Shown: positions 1 to 5,644 of the stretch, piece by piece
How positions within the stretch are numbered: position 1 is the stretch's first letter
How the letters are laid out: the number at the start of each line of letters is the position of its first letter
Assembly: GCA_030431085.1 (NCBI GenBank)
Contig: JAUIJW010000161.1
Location: 1 to 5,644, forward strand
Direction: 5' to 3'
Origin: Bacteroidia bacterium
GTDB taxonomy: Bacteria > Bacteroidota > Bacteroidia > Flavobacteriales > Flavobacteriaceae
DNA: 5,644 nucleotides
The notes under the pieces: generated by a model
Databases searched by the model: none
What the model was told of the DNA's origin: nothing
The model's input: only the letters and a program-made list of their open reading frames with translations
Position numbers and translations under genes: made by a program

Positions 1-33
1 TTTCGAAAGATATTTATATAGTTTACTCAGCAT
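1..33 (-). CDS. Possible start of a further minus-strand gene (11 codons visible)
   Basis: An ATG at 31-33 opens a frame (MLSKLYKYLSK) that remains open to the left edge. It is directly preceded on its strand by an A8 run (33-40 on the plus strand reads T8), the kind of A-rich leader common before Bacteroidota start codons, and it continues the direction of the five genes to its right. Eleven codons are too few to name a product. Two plus-strand frames are also open here until stops at 45-47 and 56-58, so the tail of a convergent gene is an alternative. Confidence 0.22.
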   Translation of the reverse strand, partial: MLSKLYKYLSK

Positions 34-95
34 TTTTTTTCAAATGACACACAACTAGTATTATGAATAATTTTTGTACATATTAATATCTATTT

Positions 96-500
96 TTAAT
101 CATTTTTCTTGGTAATATATTGGTTTATTAAAAAGGTTGTTCTTTCAGATATAAAATCTGCTTTTTTTTGAATTTTAACCATTTTATTGTCCATACCAGT
201 TCCTAGACTAATATCATCTTTACTTATTTGTACAAATTTCTTATTCCTCATTTCAATCCAATCTGATTGAGCTTTGATTAGGGCTTGTTGCTCAGGATGA
301 ACTAAATTATTTTTTATTTGGGAATACACTACATTTAATAGGCTATCACTTTTTTGATAGTATTCCATAGCACATGAATACATGTGTTTTCCTTTATTCA
401 AGCACTGTTGATTATTACTTTTAATTTTGTTTAATTCTATAGTGAAATTTTGAGAATTCACAGTTTGGGATAATAATAGTAATACAAATAATATTTTCAT
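96..500 (-). CDS. Secreted LprI-like (DUF1311) lysozyme-inhibitor-type protein
   Basis: This is a small exported protein of 134 residues with the LprI-like domain named after a mycobacterial lysozyme-inhibitor lipoprotein; the role of Bacteroidota members is not established. I start it at the ATG at 498-500, because this gives a compact Sec signal peptide (MKILFVLLLLSQTVNSQ, residues 1-17). The frame continues upstream to an ATG at 522-524 and a TTG at 546-548, which would bury that peptide. There is no Cys lipobox, so it is likely soluble in the periplasm rather than a lipoprotein. Family features are C33 and C43, LNVVY (55-59), the core QSDWIEMR (78-85) and a late GTGMDNK...SERTTFL segment (100-124). 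The two later cysteines usual in the family appear replaced. It follows the epimerase gene by 91 nt and may have its own promoter, though none was identified. Confidence 0.8.
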   Translation of the reverse strand: MKILFVLLLLSQTVNSQNFTIELNKIKSNNQQCLNKGKHMYSCAMEYYQKSDSLLNVVYSQIKNNLVHPEQQALIKAQSDWIEMRNKKFVQISKDDISLGTGMDNKMVKIQKKADFISERTTFLINQYITKKND

Positions 501-591
501 TCCGAGATTTTCTGAAATGCGCATAACTTCAATTTTATAATATTTCAATTGTCTATCTATAGGTGATAATTCGAATTTTTACCCAATTATT

Positions 592-1761
592 TTATTGGTT
601 TAACCATTGTTTAATAATAGCTTGGTCTCTTACCGCAACAGATTCTTTACTGTTTAAAAATTTTTCTTTTCGTTCTTTCGAAACTGCATCCGATTGCCAC
701 CAGGTATAGTATTCCTTCATAATGGTATCTAAACTTCTAAAAGTTAGACCATTTTCTTTGGCTAACGAATTATTAATTCTAGCGGTACCGTAATTATTTC
801 CTTCAGGCATGACCCAAGGGATGAGATAAGGTACTTTATGCTTTTTTAAGAAATTATAGTCATCAATAAAAGTAAGCTCTGTTTTTTTTGAGAAAACCTG
901 TTGGGCTTTTTTGGCAAACTCCACCATGGTTTCCTTATTTTCTGGTCCAACGGCATTAAAAGTTCCAACGGTATTATTTTCGATTAATCGGATGGTCCAT
1001 TCTGCAACATCTCTTACATCAATATACTGTACTAAATCATTGGCTTTACCCGGAACCAATACTTTTCCGCCTTGAGCGAACTTTAGGGGCCAATAAGTAA
1101 AACGGTCAAACTTATCGCCCGGTCCAAGCATATAGGTTGGTCTAATAATCAGGGTATTTGATTTGCCAAATATTTTTTTTGCAGCAAGTTCTGAGTTAGA
1201 TTTCATCACACCATACCAATATTCCATTTTCATATCTTCATCTACCACATCATCGGGCTCTTCTAACAAAAGTTTGGTGTTTTCGGTAATATCATCTTTA
1301 AGGTAAGGGTAATAAACTCCGGTAGAAGAAGTGTAAACGTAAGTATTGACATTATCTTTTAACAGCGCTGCCGTTTTTTTTGTCCAAGAAACCTTTCTTC
1401 CCGAATTGTCAATCACCACATCCCACTTTCTATTTTCTAGGGCACTTAAATCGTTTTCCCTATCACCAATAAGAGATTCTACTTTGTTAAAAATATCTTG
1501 ATGTATTTTTGGCTTAGTTTTACCTCTGGTGAAGGTGCTTATTTGATGACCGCGTTGTAAGGCATATGCAATTTGATGTGGCCCTAAAAAGCTCGTACCA
1601 CCAAGAATTAAAATATTTAGTTTCTGACTTGGTTTGCTGAGATAATTATCTATAAAAGGATTAGTATTTATAGCGTTTATTGAATTTCCAAAAAGGGAAA
1701 GGCCAACACTTAGTTGCACACTGTTTTTGATAAATTTTCTTCTTGAGTTTTTAGGTTCCAT
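592..1761 (-). CDS. Tat-signal NAD(P)-dependent epimerase/dehydratase family protein (atypical SDR)
   Basis: This 389-residue Rossmann-fold protein belongs to the extended/atypical short-chain dehydrogenase group often annotated as NAD-dependent epimerase/dehydratase and resembling plant CSP41-like proteins. Residues 6-12 (SRRKFIK) match the twin-arginine motif and precede a moderately hydrophobic stretch (14-30), so Tat export to the periplasm is predicted. The nucleotide-binding loop is ILGGTSFLG (52-60). The active-site elements are YTSSTGVY (143-150) and YGVMK (183-187, YxxxK), followed by RPTYMLGPGD (207-216) and YIDVRDVAEW (246-255). The C-terminal tail (about 350-389, with WW at 354-355 and a charged end) matches my memory of full-length members, so it is not truncated. 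The substrate is unknown; sugar-nucleotide epimerisation should not be assumed. The start is the ATG at 1759-1761, 25 nt after the SnoaL-like gene, and it is needed to include the RR motif. Confidence 0.88.
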   Translation of the reverse strand: MEPKNSRRKFIKNSVQLSVGLSLFGNSINAINTNPFIDNYLSKPSQKLNILILGGTSFLGPHQIAYALQRGHQISTFTRGKTKPKIHQDIFNKVESLIGDRENDLSALENRKWDVVIDNSGRKVSWTKKTAALLKDNVNTYVYTSSTGVYYPYLKDDITENTKLLLEEPDDVVDEDMKMEYWYGVMKSNSELAAKKIFGKSNTLIIRPTYMLGPGDKFDRFTYWPLKFAQGGKVLVPGKANDLVQYIDVRDVAEWTIRLIENNTVGTFNAVGPENKETMVEFAKKAQQVFSKKTELTFIDDYNFLKKHKVPYLIPWVMPEGNNYGTARINNSLAKENGLTFRSLDTIMKEYYTWWQSDAVSKERKEKFLNSKESVAVRDQAIIKQWLNQ

Positions 1762-1769
1762 AATTTAAA

Positions 1770-1783
1770 ATTGAAGCTTCAAT
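1770..1783. repeat. 14-bp perfect palindrome between SnoaL-like and epimerase genes
   Basis: ATTGAAGCTTCAAT is a perfect 14-bp palindrome that fills more than half of the 25-nt gap. On the minus strand it is followed by TTTTAAATT and then the epimerase ATG. In RNA it could only form a 5-bp AU-rich stem with a 4-nt AGCU loop, too weak for a real terminator. A binding site for a dimeric regulator, an mRNA processing site or chance are all possible. Confidence 0.5.
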
Positions 1784-1786
1784 AGG

Positions 1787-2140
1787 TTATTTTAACTGCC
1801 TGTCTTCTATAATTTCGCCAATATGATAATAGGCGAAAATTTGGTTAATTTTTCCATTACTAATATAATACCATTCGCTAACATCTAACTTAAAAGCTTC
1901 ACCTTGATGCGCCGTGTATCTTACACAAGCTTTGTGGGGTAGGTAAAGTCCGTCAATAATCTTAAAGGTATAATTTAAAAACTTATCCTTGTTTTTTGAT
2001 ACTAAATCTAAATAGGCGATTTTTCCTTGAATGGTTCCAAACGGACTGGTATGACTAAAATTTTCTGAAATAGGTAGGGTTTTAAAATCACCAGTGGTCC
2101 ATTTTAAAAACCATTCCTTAACTAAACTTTCAGAATCCAT
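1787..2140 (-). CDS. SnoaL-like / NTF2-fold small protein
   Basis: This 117-residue protein has the features of the SnoaL/NTF2-like superfamily, a cone-shaped alpha+beta fold used by ketosteroid isomerases, polyketide cyclases and many small-molecule-binding proteins. An N-terminal helix contains EWFLKW (9-14) and DFKTL (18-22). The signature FSHTSPFGTIQGK (28-40) follows, then Y43, and later strands VRYTAHQG (73-80) and SEWYYISNGKINQIFAYY (88-105), whose 'G-K-I' turn before an aromatic strand is typical of the C-terminal part of the fold. There is no signal peptide, so it is likely cytosolic. H30 and D63 are plausible pocket residues, but no catalytic set can be assigned. Its stop lies 25 nt before the epimerase start, so the pair is probably cotranscribed. 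It may be an isomerase, hydratase or a binding protein only; the sequence does not decide. Confidence 0.8.
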   Translation of the reverse strand: MDSESLVKEWFLKWTTGDFKTLPISENFSHTSPFGTIQGKIAYLDLVSKNKDKFLNYTFKIIDGLYLPHKACVRYTAHQGEAFKLDVSEWYYISNGKINQIFAYYHIGEIIEDRQLK

Positions 2141-2167
2141 TTATTTACAATTATTTATTGAATTATA

Positions 2168-2192
2168 AAGTTATGGATTTAAATCTAAACTT
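2168..2192. repeat. Imperfect nested inverted repeat in the flavoprotein-SnoaL gap
   Basis: Within the 57-nt gap, AAGTT (2168-2172) and AACTT (2188-2192) flank the 10-bp palindrome GATTTAAATC (2176-2185), separated from it by 3 and 2 unpaired bases. The structure is AT-rich and has no following U-run on the transcribed strand, so it is not an intrinsic terminator. It could be an operator-like site or chance. Confidence 0.3.
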
Positions 2193-2197
2193 CTTTG

Positions 2198-3760
2198 TTA
2201 TGCCAATTGAAGCGATAGTGCAATTTGCTCAGCACATTTTTCTCCATCAATCGCTGCCGAAATAATTCCTCCCGCATATCCAGCACCTTCACCGCAAGGA
2301 TAAAGACCCTTAATTTGTGGGTGCTCTAAGGTTTTTATATCTCTGGGAATTCTAACCGGAGACGAAGTTCTAGATTCTGGAGCATGAACCACAGCATCAT
2401 TGGTTAAGTACCCTCTCATGGTTTTACCAAATTGTTTAAAACCCTCTTGTAATGTCTTGTAAATAAATGGGGGTAATACTTCTCCTAATTCAACTGAAGT
2501 GGTACCCGGTAAATAGGATGTGTTGGGAATGTTTTGAGAATACCTTCCTTTGGTAAAATCTTCTAACCGTTGTGCAGGTACCTTTTGTGTTTTGCCAGCC
2601 AATGACCAAGATTTTTGTTCAATTTGTCGTTGAAATGCCACGCCTGCTAAGGGGCCTTTATGTTGAAATTGTGTGAAATCAGATAATTTTAATTCAACTA
2701 CTATCCCAGAATTAGAAGTAGGTTGATCTCTTTTACTGGGCGACCAGCCATTGGTAACTACTTCTCCAGGTGCCGTGGCACAAGGAGCGATTACTCCACC
2801 AGGGCACATACAAAAAGAATATACACCTCTTTGCTTGACCTGCTTAACAATGCTATAAGGAGCTGGAGGTAAATATTCGCCTCTGGTTTCACACTTATAC
2901 TGTATTTGATCTATTAACTCTTGACTATGTTCTACTCTTACTCCAAGTGCAAATGGTTTGGCTTCAATAAGAATATTTTTACGATGTAATAATTCAAAAA
3001 TATCCCTTGCCGAATGACCAGTAGCAAGAATTATTTTTTGAGCCATGATTTTGCTTCCGTCTTCAATAGTAACTCCTATAATATCGTTATGCTTGATTAA
3101 AATATCTGTTACTTTGGTATGGAATAAAACCTCACCACCATGTGCAATAATGGTCTCTCTAATAGACTGTATTATTTTAGGTAGTTTATTTGTGCCAATA
3201 TGGGGGTGGGCGTCTATACCAATATTCTTTGTAGCGCCATGCGCAATAAGGATGTCTAAAATTTTATTGACATCGCCTCTTTTTTTTGATCTGGTATATA
3301 GTTTACCATCAGAATAGGTGCCTGCACCACCTTCGCCAAAGCAATAATTAGAATCTGGATTAACTGTATGGTGCTTGGTAATGGCTGCTAAATCTCTTCT
3401 ACGGTCTCTAACATTTTTACCGCGCTCTAAAACGATAGGTTTTAAACCTTTTTCAATTAATTTTAAGGCTGCAAATAATCCAGCAGGTCCGGCCCCAATA
3501 ACTATAACCTCTTGAGCATTGGTAACATTTTTATATGACGGAAGATTTTTTGGTGTAGGAATAAATTCTTCCTGGATAAAAACCAATACCTTCAAATTGA
3601 TTTTTATGTTTTTTTGGCGAGCATCTATAGATCTTTTTAAAATTTCTAGATGGTTAATATTTTTGGCAGGCTGTCTTGTTTTTTTTGCAATCACCAATTT
3701 GAGTTGATCTGGGTGTTGTGCAACTTCTGGGCTAACTTGTATTTGAATTTCTTGTTGCAT
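2198..3760 (-). CDS. FAD-dependent dehydrogenase of uncharacterised COG2509 type
   Basis: This is a predicted cytosolic flavoprotein of 520 residues; the reaction and substrate are unknown for the family. Residues 1-70 form a small N-terminal domain with beta-alpha-beta character that precedes the flavin fold in this family. The FAD dinucleotide-binding motif is VIVIGAGPAGL (85-95, GxGxxG at 89-94), with E112 in VLERG as the likely ribose-binding acid. Family-typical motifs follow: FGEGGAGTYSDGKL (141-154), ATGHSARD (246-253), FCMCPGG (316-322, cysteines 317 and 319) and a C-terminal FAD-closing segment, CGEGAGYAGGI (489-499). No signal peptide or membrane segment is seen, and the length is normal for the family. 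The ATG lies 4 nt after the porin stop (TAA-TATT-ATG) with no Shine-Dalgarno, which suggests translational coupling. The next gene follows after 57 nt. The family call is firm; any specific enzymatic role would be a guess. Confidence 0.92.
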   Translation of the reverse strand: MQQEIQIQVSPEVAQHPDQLKLVIAKKTRQPAKNINHLEILKRSIDARQKNIKINLKVLVFIQEEFIPTPKNLPSYKNVTNAQEVIVIGAGPAGLFAALKLIEKGLKPIVLERGKNVRDRRRDLAAITKHHTVNPDSNYCFGEGGAGTYSDGKLYTRSKKRGDVNKILDILIAHGATKNIGIDAHPHIGTNKLPKIIQSIRETIIAHGGEVLFHTKVTDILIKHNDIIGVTIEDGSKIMAQKIILATGHSARDIFELLHRKNILIEAKPFALGVRVEHSQELIDQIQYKCETRGEYLPPAPYSIVKQVKQRGVYSFCMCPGGVIAPCATAPGEVVTNGWSPSKRDQPTSNSGIVVELKLSDFTQFQHKGPLAGVAFQRQIEQKSWSLAGKTQKVPAQRLEDFTKGRYSQNIPNTSYLPGTTSVELGEVLPPFIYKTLQEGFKQFGKTMRGYLTNDAVVHAPESRTSSPVRIPRDIKTLEHPQIKGLYPCGEGAGYAGGIISAAIDGEKCAEQIALSLQLA

Positions 3761-3764
3761 AATA

Positions 3765-5644
3765 TTAAATAAAGAAATTCCAAATCAAACCAAAACGAAA
3801 GGTAAGGTCTCTGTAGGGATAGGTGGGGGCAGAGTAATAATCGTAACCTGTCCACCCTGCATTGAAGTGCTGTAAGTTTAGAAATATATTCATGGTTCTT
3901 ACCTTAGCGTTGATAAAGAAATCGAACATAGGAAAACCACCATACTCTCTATCATTTTGTAAATAAAACTCCGATACCACTGGGTTATAGGCATTCATAA
4001 AATATTTGCTAAAGTAGCTAAAGGTAATTCCTGTTTGTAAAAACATGGGTTTACCTTTGAATACATAATTAGAATAATAAAATGTGTTTCTAGTAATAAA
4101 ATCAGGAACACGGTAGACCTGACTACCTTGAGACACATTCTGATAAATTAATTGATTATCTAAGGCAAATTTCCCAAACTTGAACTCTTTATTGAGTCTA
4201 ACCTTTAATAGATTAACAGATTCTGACGACTGTGCCGCTATAGCTTGCCCATCAGAAGAGGTGTCAAAATAAGCATAATTATTAATGTTACTCAGGTAAA
4301 CGCCTCCACTAATCCACTTATTGGCATCAACTTCAAAGGTAAGTCCTGTTCTTATTTCATTTTTAAAATCGTTTTGCCAATTAAAGGCTTTATATACACT
4401 TTGATTAAGTAAAAAATTAAAGTTAGGCGTCGTGTTATGATTGTACACGCTAGCCTTTACAGAAATTACAGAATCAACAGCAAAACTGGCTGTACCGGTA
4501 AACTGATGTCCATAGAGATCACCAGAAACAATGGTGCTGGCATCGGCTGTTAAGTTAAATTTTTTGAGCTGAGTATGCCATTCACCACCAATGGCAAGCG
4601 AGTTTCCGTTAAGGGTAGAGTTGATGACATCATCGGGTTTAATTACAATACTATTGTAAGAATAGTCGTAATTGAAATTTTCTACTTTAAACTTTAATTC
4701 GCCTAAAACTATTGGTGAATTTAATGAAGCAGATAATTGGTTATACATTTTAGAGTAGCGCAAGTGATCTTTAATTTGGTTGGCATAGGCTTCGCCAAAA
4801 ATAGAACTAGCAGCATCTTGTAAATAGGAGTAATTTTTTCTTTCATAATTAAAAATATGACTAATTTTTAATTGAGAAGGAATGCTTTTGGTTGAATCTG
4901 ATTTTTTCCAGAGGTAATATTGGTGATCGAAATAATAGCGGTTGCCTCTTAAGCCGTTAGTGGCATCGGTAAAATTTGTTACCAATCGGTTACGGTCTTT
5001 AAAATTAGGGTCACCTGATTCAAAATCTATAATAGACTCATCGGTTAACCCACCATTTTCATCATTGTACATGTCTTGAGCCACTAGATGTGCTCTTATA
5101 TAGTATTTTTTGTTTTTGGTGTGGTAGTTTGTAGAGATACGTAGATTGCCAATATCACTTAAAGTATTTCTGTATTTACCCAAAGATCTTAATCCGCGAA
5201 AGTCAATAGCCGCATTAAATTGCTCTGAAAGATTAAAAGTGAAAAATGCATCTAAAACCTGACCTTGTTCCATACCAGATTTATACATGAGTTCTGTACT
5301 TGGAGTAGGAACATGATAGTAATTGATATCTTCAACTTCATAAAAAGCAAAATGTTTGGCTCTAAATCCCATTTGCGGAAAAATACTGGCCGAATACTCG
5401 TCTTTAGACAAGGTATTGAAAGTTTGCCCTTGATTGGCAAAAGGCATATATTCTAAATAGTCCTTTTTACGATAATTATAGCGATAGTATTTATGAATGT
5501 TAAGCGTGGTGTCAATAAAGCTAGTGTCTCTATTATATGCGATGATCTTGTAATCTTCGTATTTGGTTTGACCACTTAATTTTACTTGAATTTCACCATT
5601 GTTAATTCTAGTGGTGTCTTGATCATCAACAAACCGATTATCTA
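3765..5644 (-). CDS. Putative porin, outer-membrane beta-barrel (Porin_10-like), 5' end cut by window edge
   Basis: This is an outer-membrane beta-barrel protein of the Bacteroidota 'putative porin' type, expected to form a channel; its substrate is unknown. The reading frame stays open to the right edge: 65 further codons precede the first internal Met (5445-5447), giving 625 visible residues, so that Met is not the start and the signal peptide lies outside. The upstream part carries what I recall as the family's conserved N-terminal region, with RDTSFIDTTLNI near visible residues 38-49, YRYNYRKKD at 53-61 and FANQGQTFNTL at 68-78. The rest is alternating hydrophobic/polar strands rich in Tyr, Phe and Asn, with no cysteine, typical of an outer-membrane barrel. 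The C-terminus (DLTFRFGLIWNFFI) looks like a closing strand for BAM recognition. The stop is 4 nt before the flavoprotein start, so the two are probably cotranscribed. Family assignment is from remembered motifs, not a search. Confidence 0.88.
   Translation of the reverse strand, partial: DNRFVDDQDTTRINNGEIQVKLSGQTKYEDYKIIAYNRDTSFIDTTLNIHKYYRYNYRKKDYLEYMPFANQGQTFNTLSKDEYSASIFPQMGFRAKHFAFYEVEDINYYHVPTPSTELMYKSGMEQGQVLDAFFTFNLSEQFNAAIDFRGLRSLGKYRNTLSDIGNLRISTNYHTKNKKYYIRAHLVAQDMYNDENGGLTDESIIDFESGDPNFKDRNRLVTNFTDATNGLRGNRYYFDHQYYLWKKSDSTKSIPSQLKISHIFNYERKNYSYLQDAASSIFGEAYANQIKDHLRYSKMYNQLSASLNSPIVLGELKFKVENFNYDYSYNSIVIKPDDVINSTLNGNSLAIGGEWHTQLKKFNLTADASTIVSGDLYGHQFTGTASFAVDSVISVKASVYNHNTTPNFNFLLNQSVYKAFNWQNDFKNEIRTGLTFEVDANKWISGGVYLSNINNYAYFDTSSDGQAIAAQSSESVNLLKVRLNKEFKFGKFALDNQLIYQNVSQGSQVYRVPDFITRNTFYYSNYVFKGKPMFLQTGITFSYFSKYFMNAYNPVVSEFYLQNDREYGGFPMFDFFINAKVRTMNIFLNLQHFNAGWTGYDYYSAPTYPYRDLTFRFGLIWNFFI

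Noticed and set aside
34..95. Intrinsic terminator after the LprI-like gene
   Set aside because: Only weak AT palindromes are present; no GC-containing stem followed by a U-run on the transcribed strand.
501..548. Longer start for the LprI-like protein at a TTG (546-548) or ATG (522-524)
   Set aside because: Either would put 16 or 8 residues ahead of an otherwise standard Sec signal peptide beginning MKILF; the ATG at 498-500 fits better.
501..591. Possible promoter upstream of the LprI-like gene (TAAAATTG on the minus strand)
   Set aside because: One mismatch to TAnnTTTG and no suitably spaced TTG element.
2141..2197. Possible promoter for the SnoaL-like gene: TAACTTTA on the minus strand (2166-2173)
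   Set aside because: It is one base off the Bacteroidota -7 box TAnnTTTG, but no TTG element lies about 20 nt upstream; too weak to call in AT-rich DNA.
3045..3317. Plus-strand open frame of 90 codons
   Set aside because: It lies wholly inside the COG2509 flavoprotein gene on the opposite strand, whose motifs are clear; the predicted protein has no recognisable features.
3519..3707. Plus-strand open frame of 62 codons
   Set aside because: It is antisense to the N-terminal and FAD-motif region of the flavoprotein; a shadow frame.
5252..5456. Short open frames on both strands (5252-5440 minus, 5265-5456 plus)
   Set aside because: Both overlap the well-supported porin frame and show no family features of their own.
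1..5644. CRISPR array, insertion sequence, tRNA or rRNA genes, integrase or phage genes
   Set aside because: No regularly spaced repeats, terminal inverted repeats, transposase motifs or RNA-gene signatures were seen; the DNA is almost fully occupied by the five coding regions.

Overview
The window is AT-rich, with every supported gene on the minus strand. It looks like a chromosomal segment of a member of the Bacteroidota, most probably a Flavobacteriaceae-type bacterium. The main reasons are an outer-membrane barrel of the Bacteroidota-restricted 'putative porin' type, AT-rich translation starts without clear Shine-Dalgarno sequences, short signal peptides ending in a Ser-Gln type site, and a Tat-tagged SDR protein of a kind common in that phylum. 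This placement is inferred from protein character; no marker gene is present.

In transcription order (right to left): (1) a putative porin, cut by the right edge so that its signal peptide and start lie outside the window, but whose frame stays open to base 5644; (2) only 4 nt later, a 520-residue FAD-dependent dehydrogenase of the uncharacterised COG2509 type; (3) after 57 nt, a 117-residue SnoaL/NTF2-like protein; (4) after 25 nt, a 389-residue NAD(P)-binding epimerase/dehydratase (atypical SDR) with a twin-arginine leader; (5) after 91 nt, a small secreted LprI-like (DUF1311) protein, best started at base 500. A sixth minus-strand gene may begin at base 33 and leave the window, but only 11 codons are visible.

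The tight spacing of the first four genes suggests an operon or at least continuous transcription. The porin-flavoprotein junction (4 nt) and the SnoaL-epimerase junction (25 nt, filled largely by a 14-bp perfect palindrome) are the most distinctive. No intrinsic terminator, convincing Bacteroidota promoter (TTG...TAnnTTTG), RNA gene, CRISPR array, insertion sequence or tRNA was seen. No intergenic stretch exceeds 100 nt.

Functionally the genes do not add up to a recognised pathway: an outer-membrane channel, a cytosolic flavoenzyme of unknown substrate, two small-molecule-type folds (SnoaL and SDR) and a periplasmic small protein. I do not see a convincing new biological system here. The points most worth checking are the two close gene pairings, the possible export of a Rossmann enzyme, the missing second cysteine pair of the LprI-like protein, and the intergenic palindromes.
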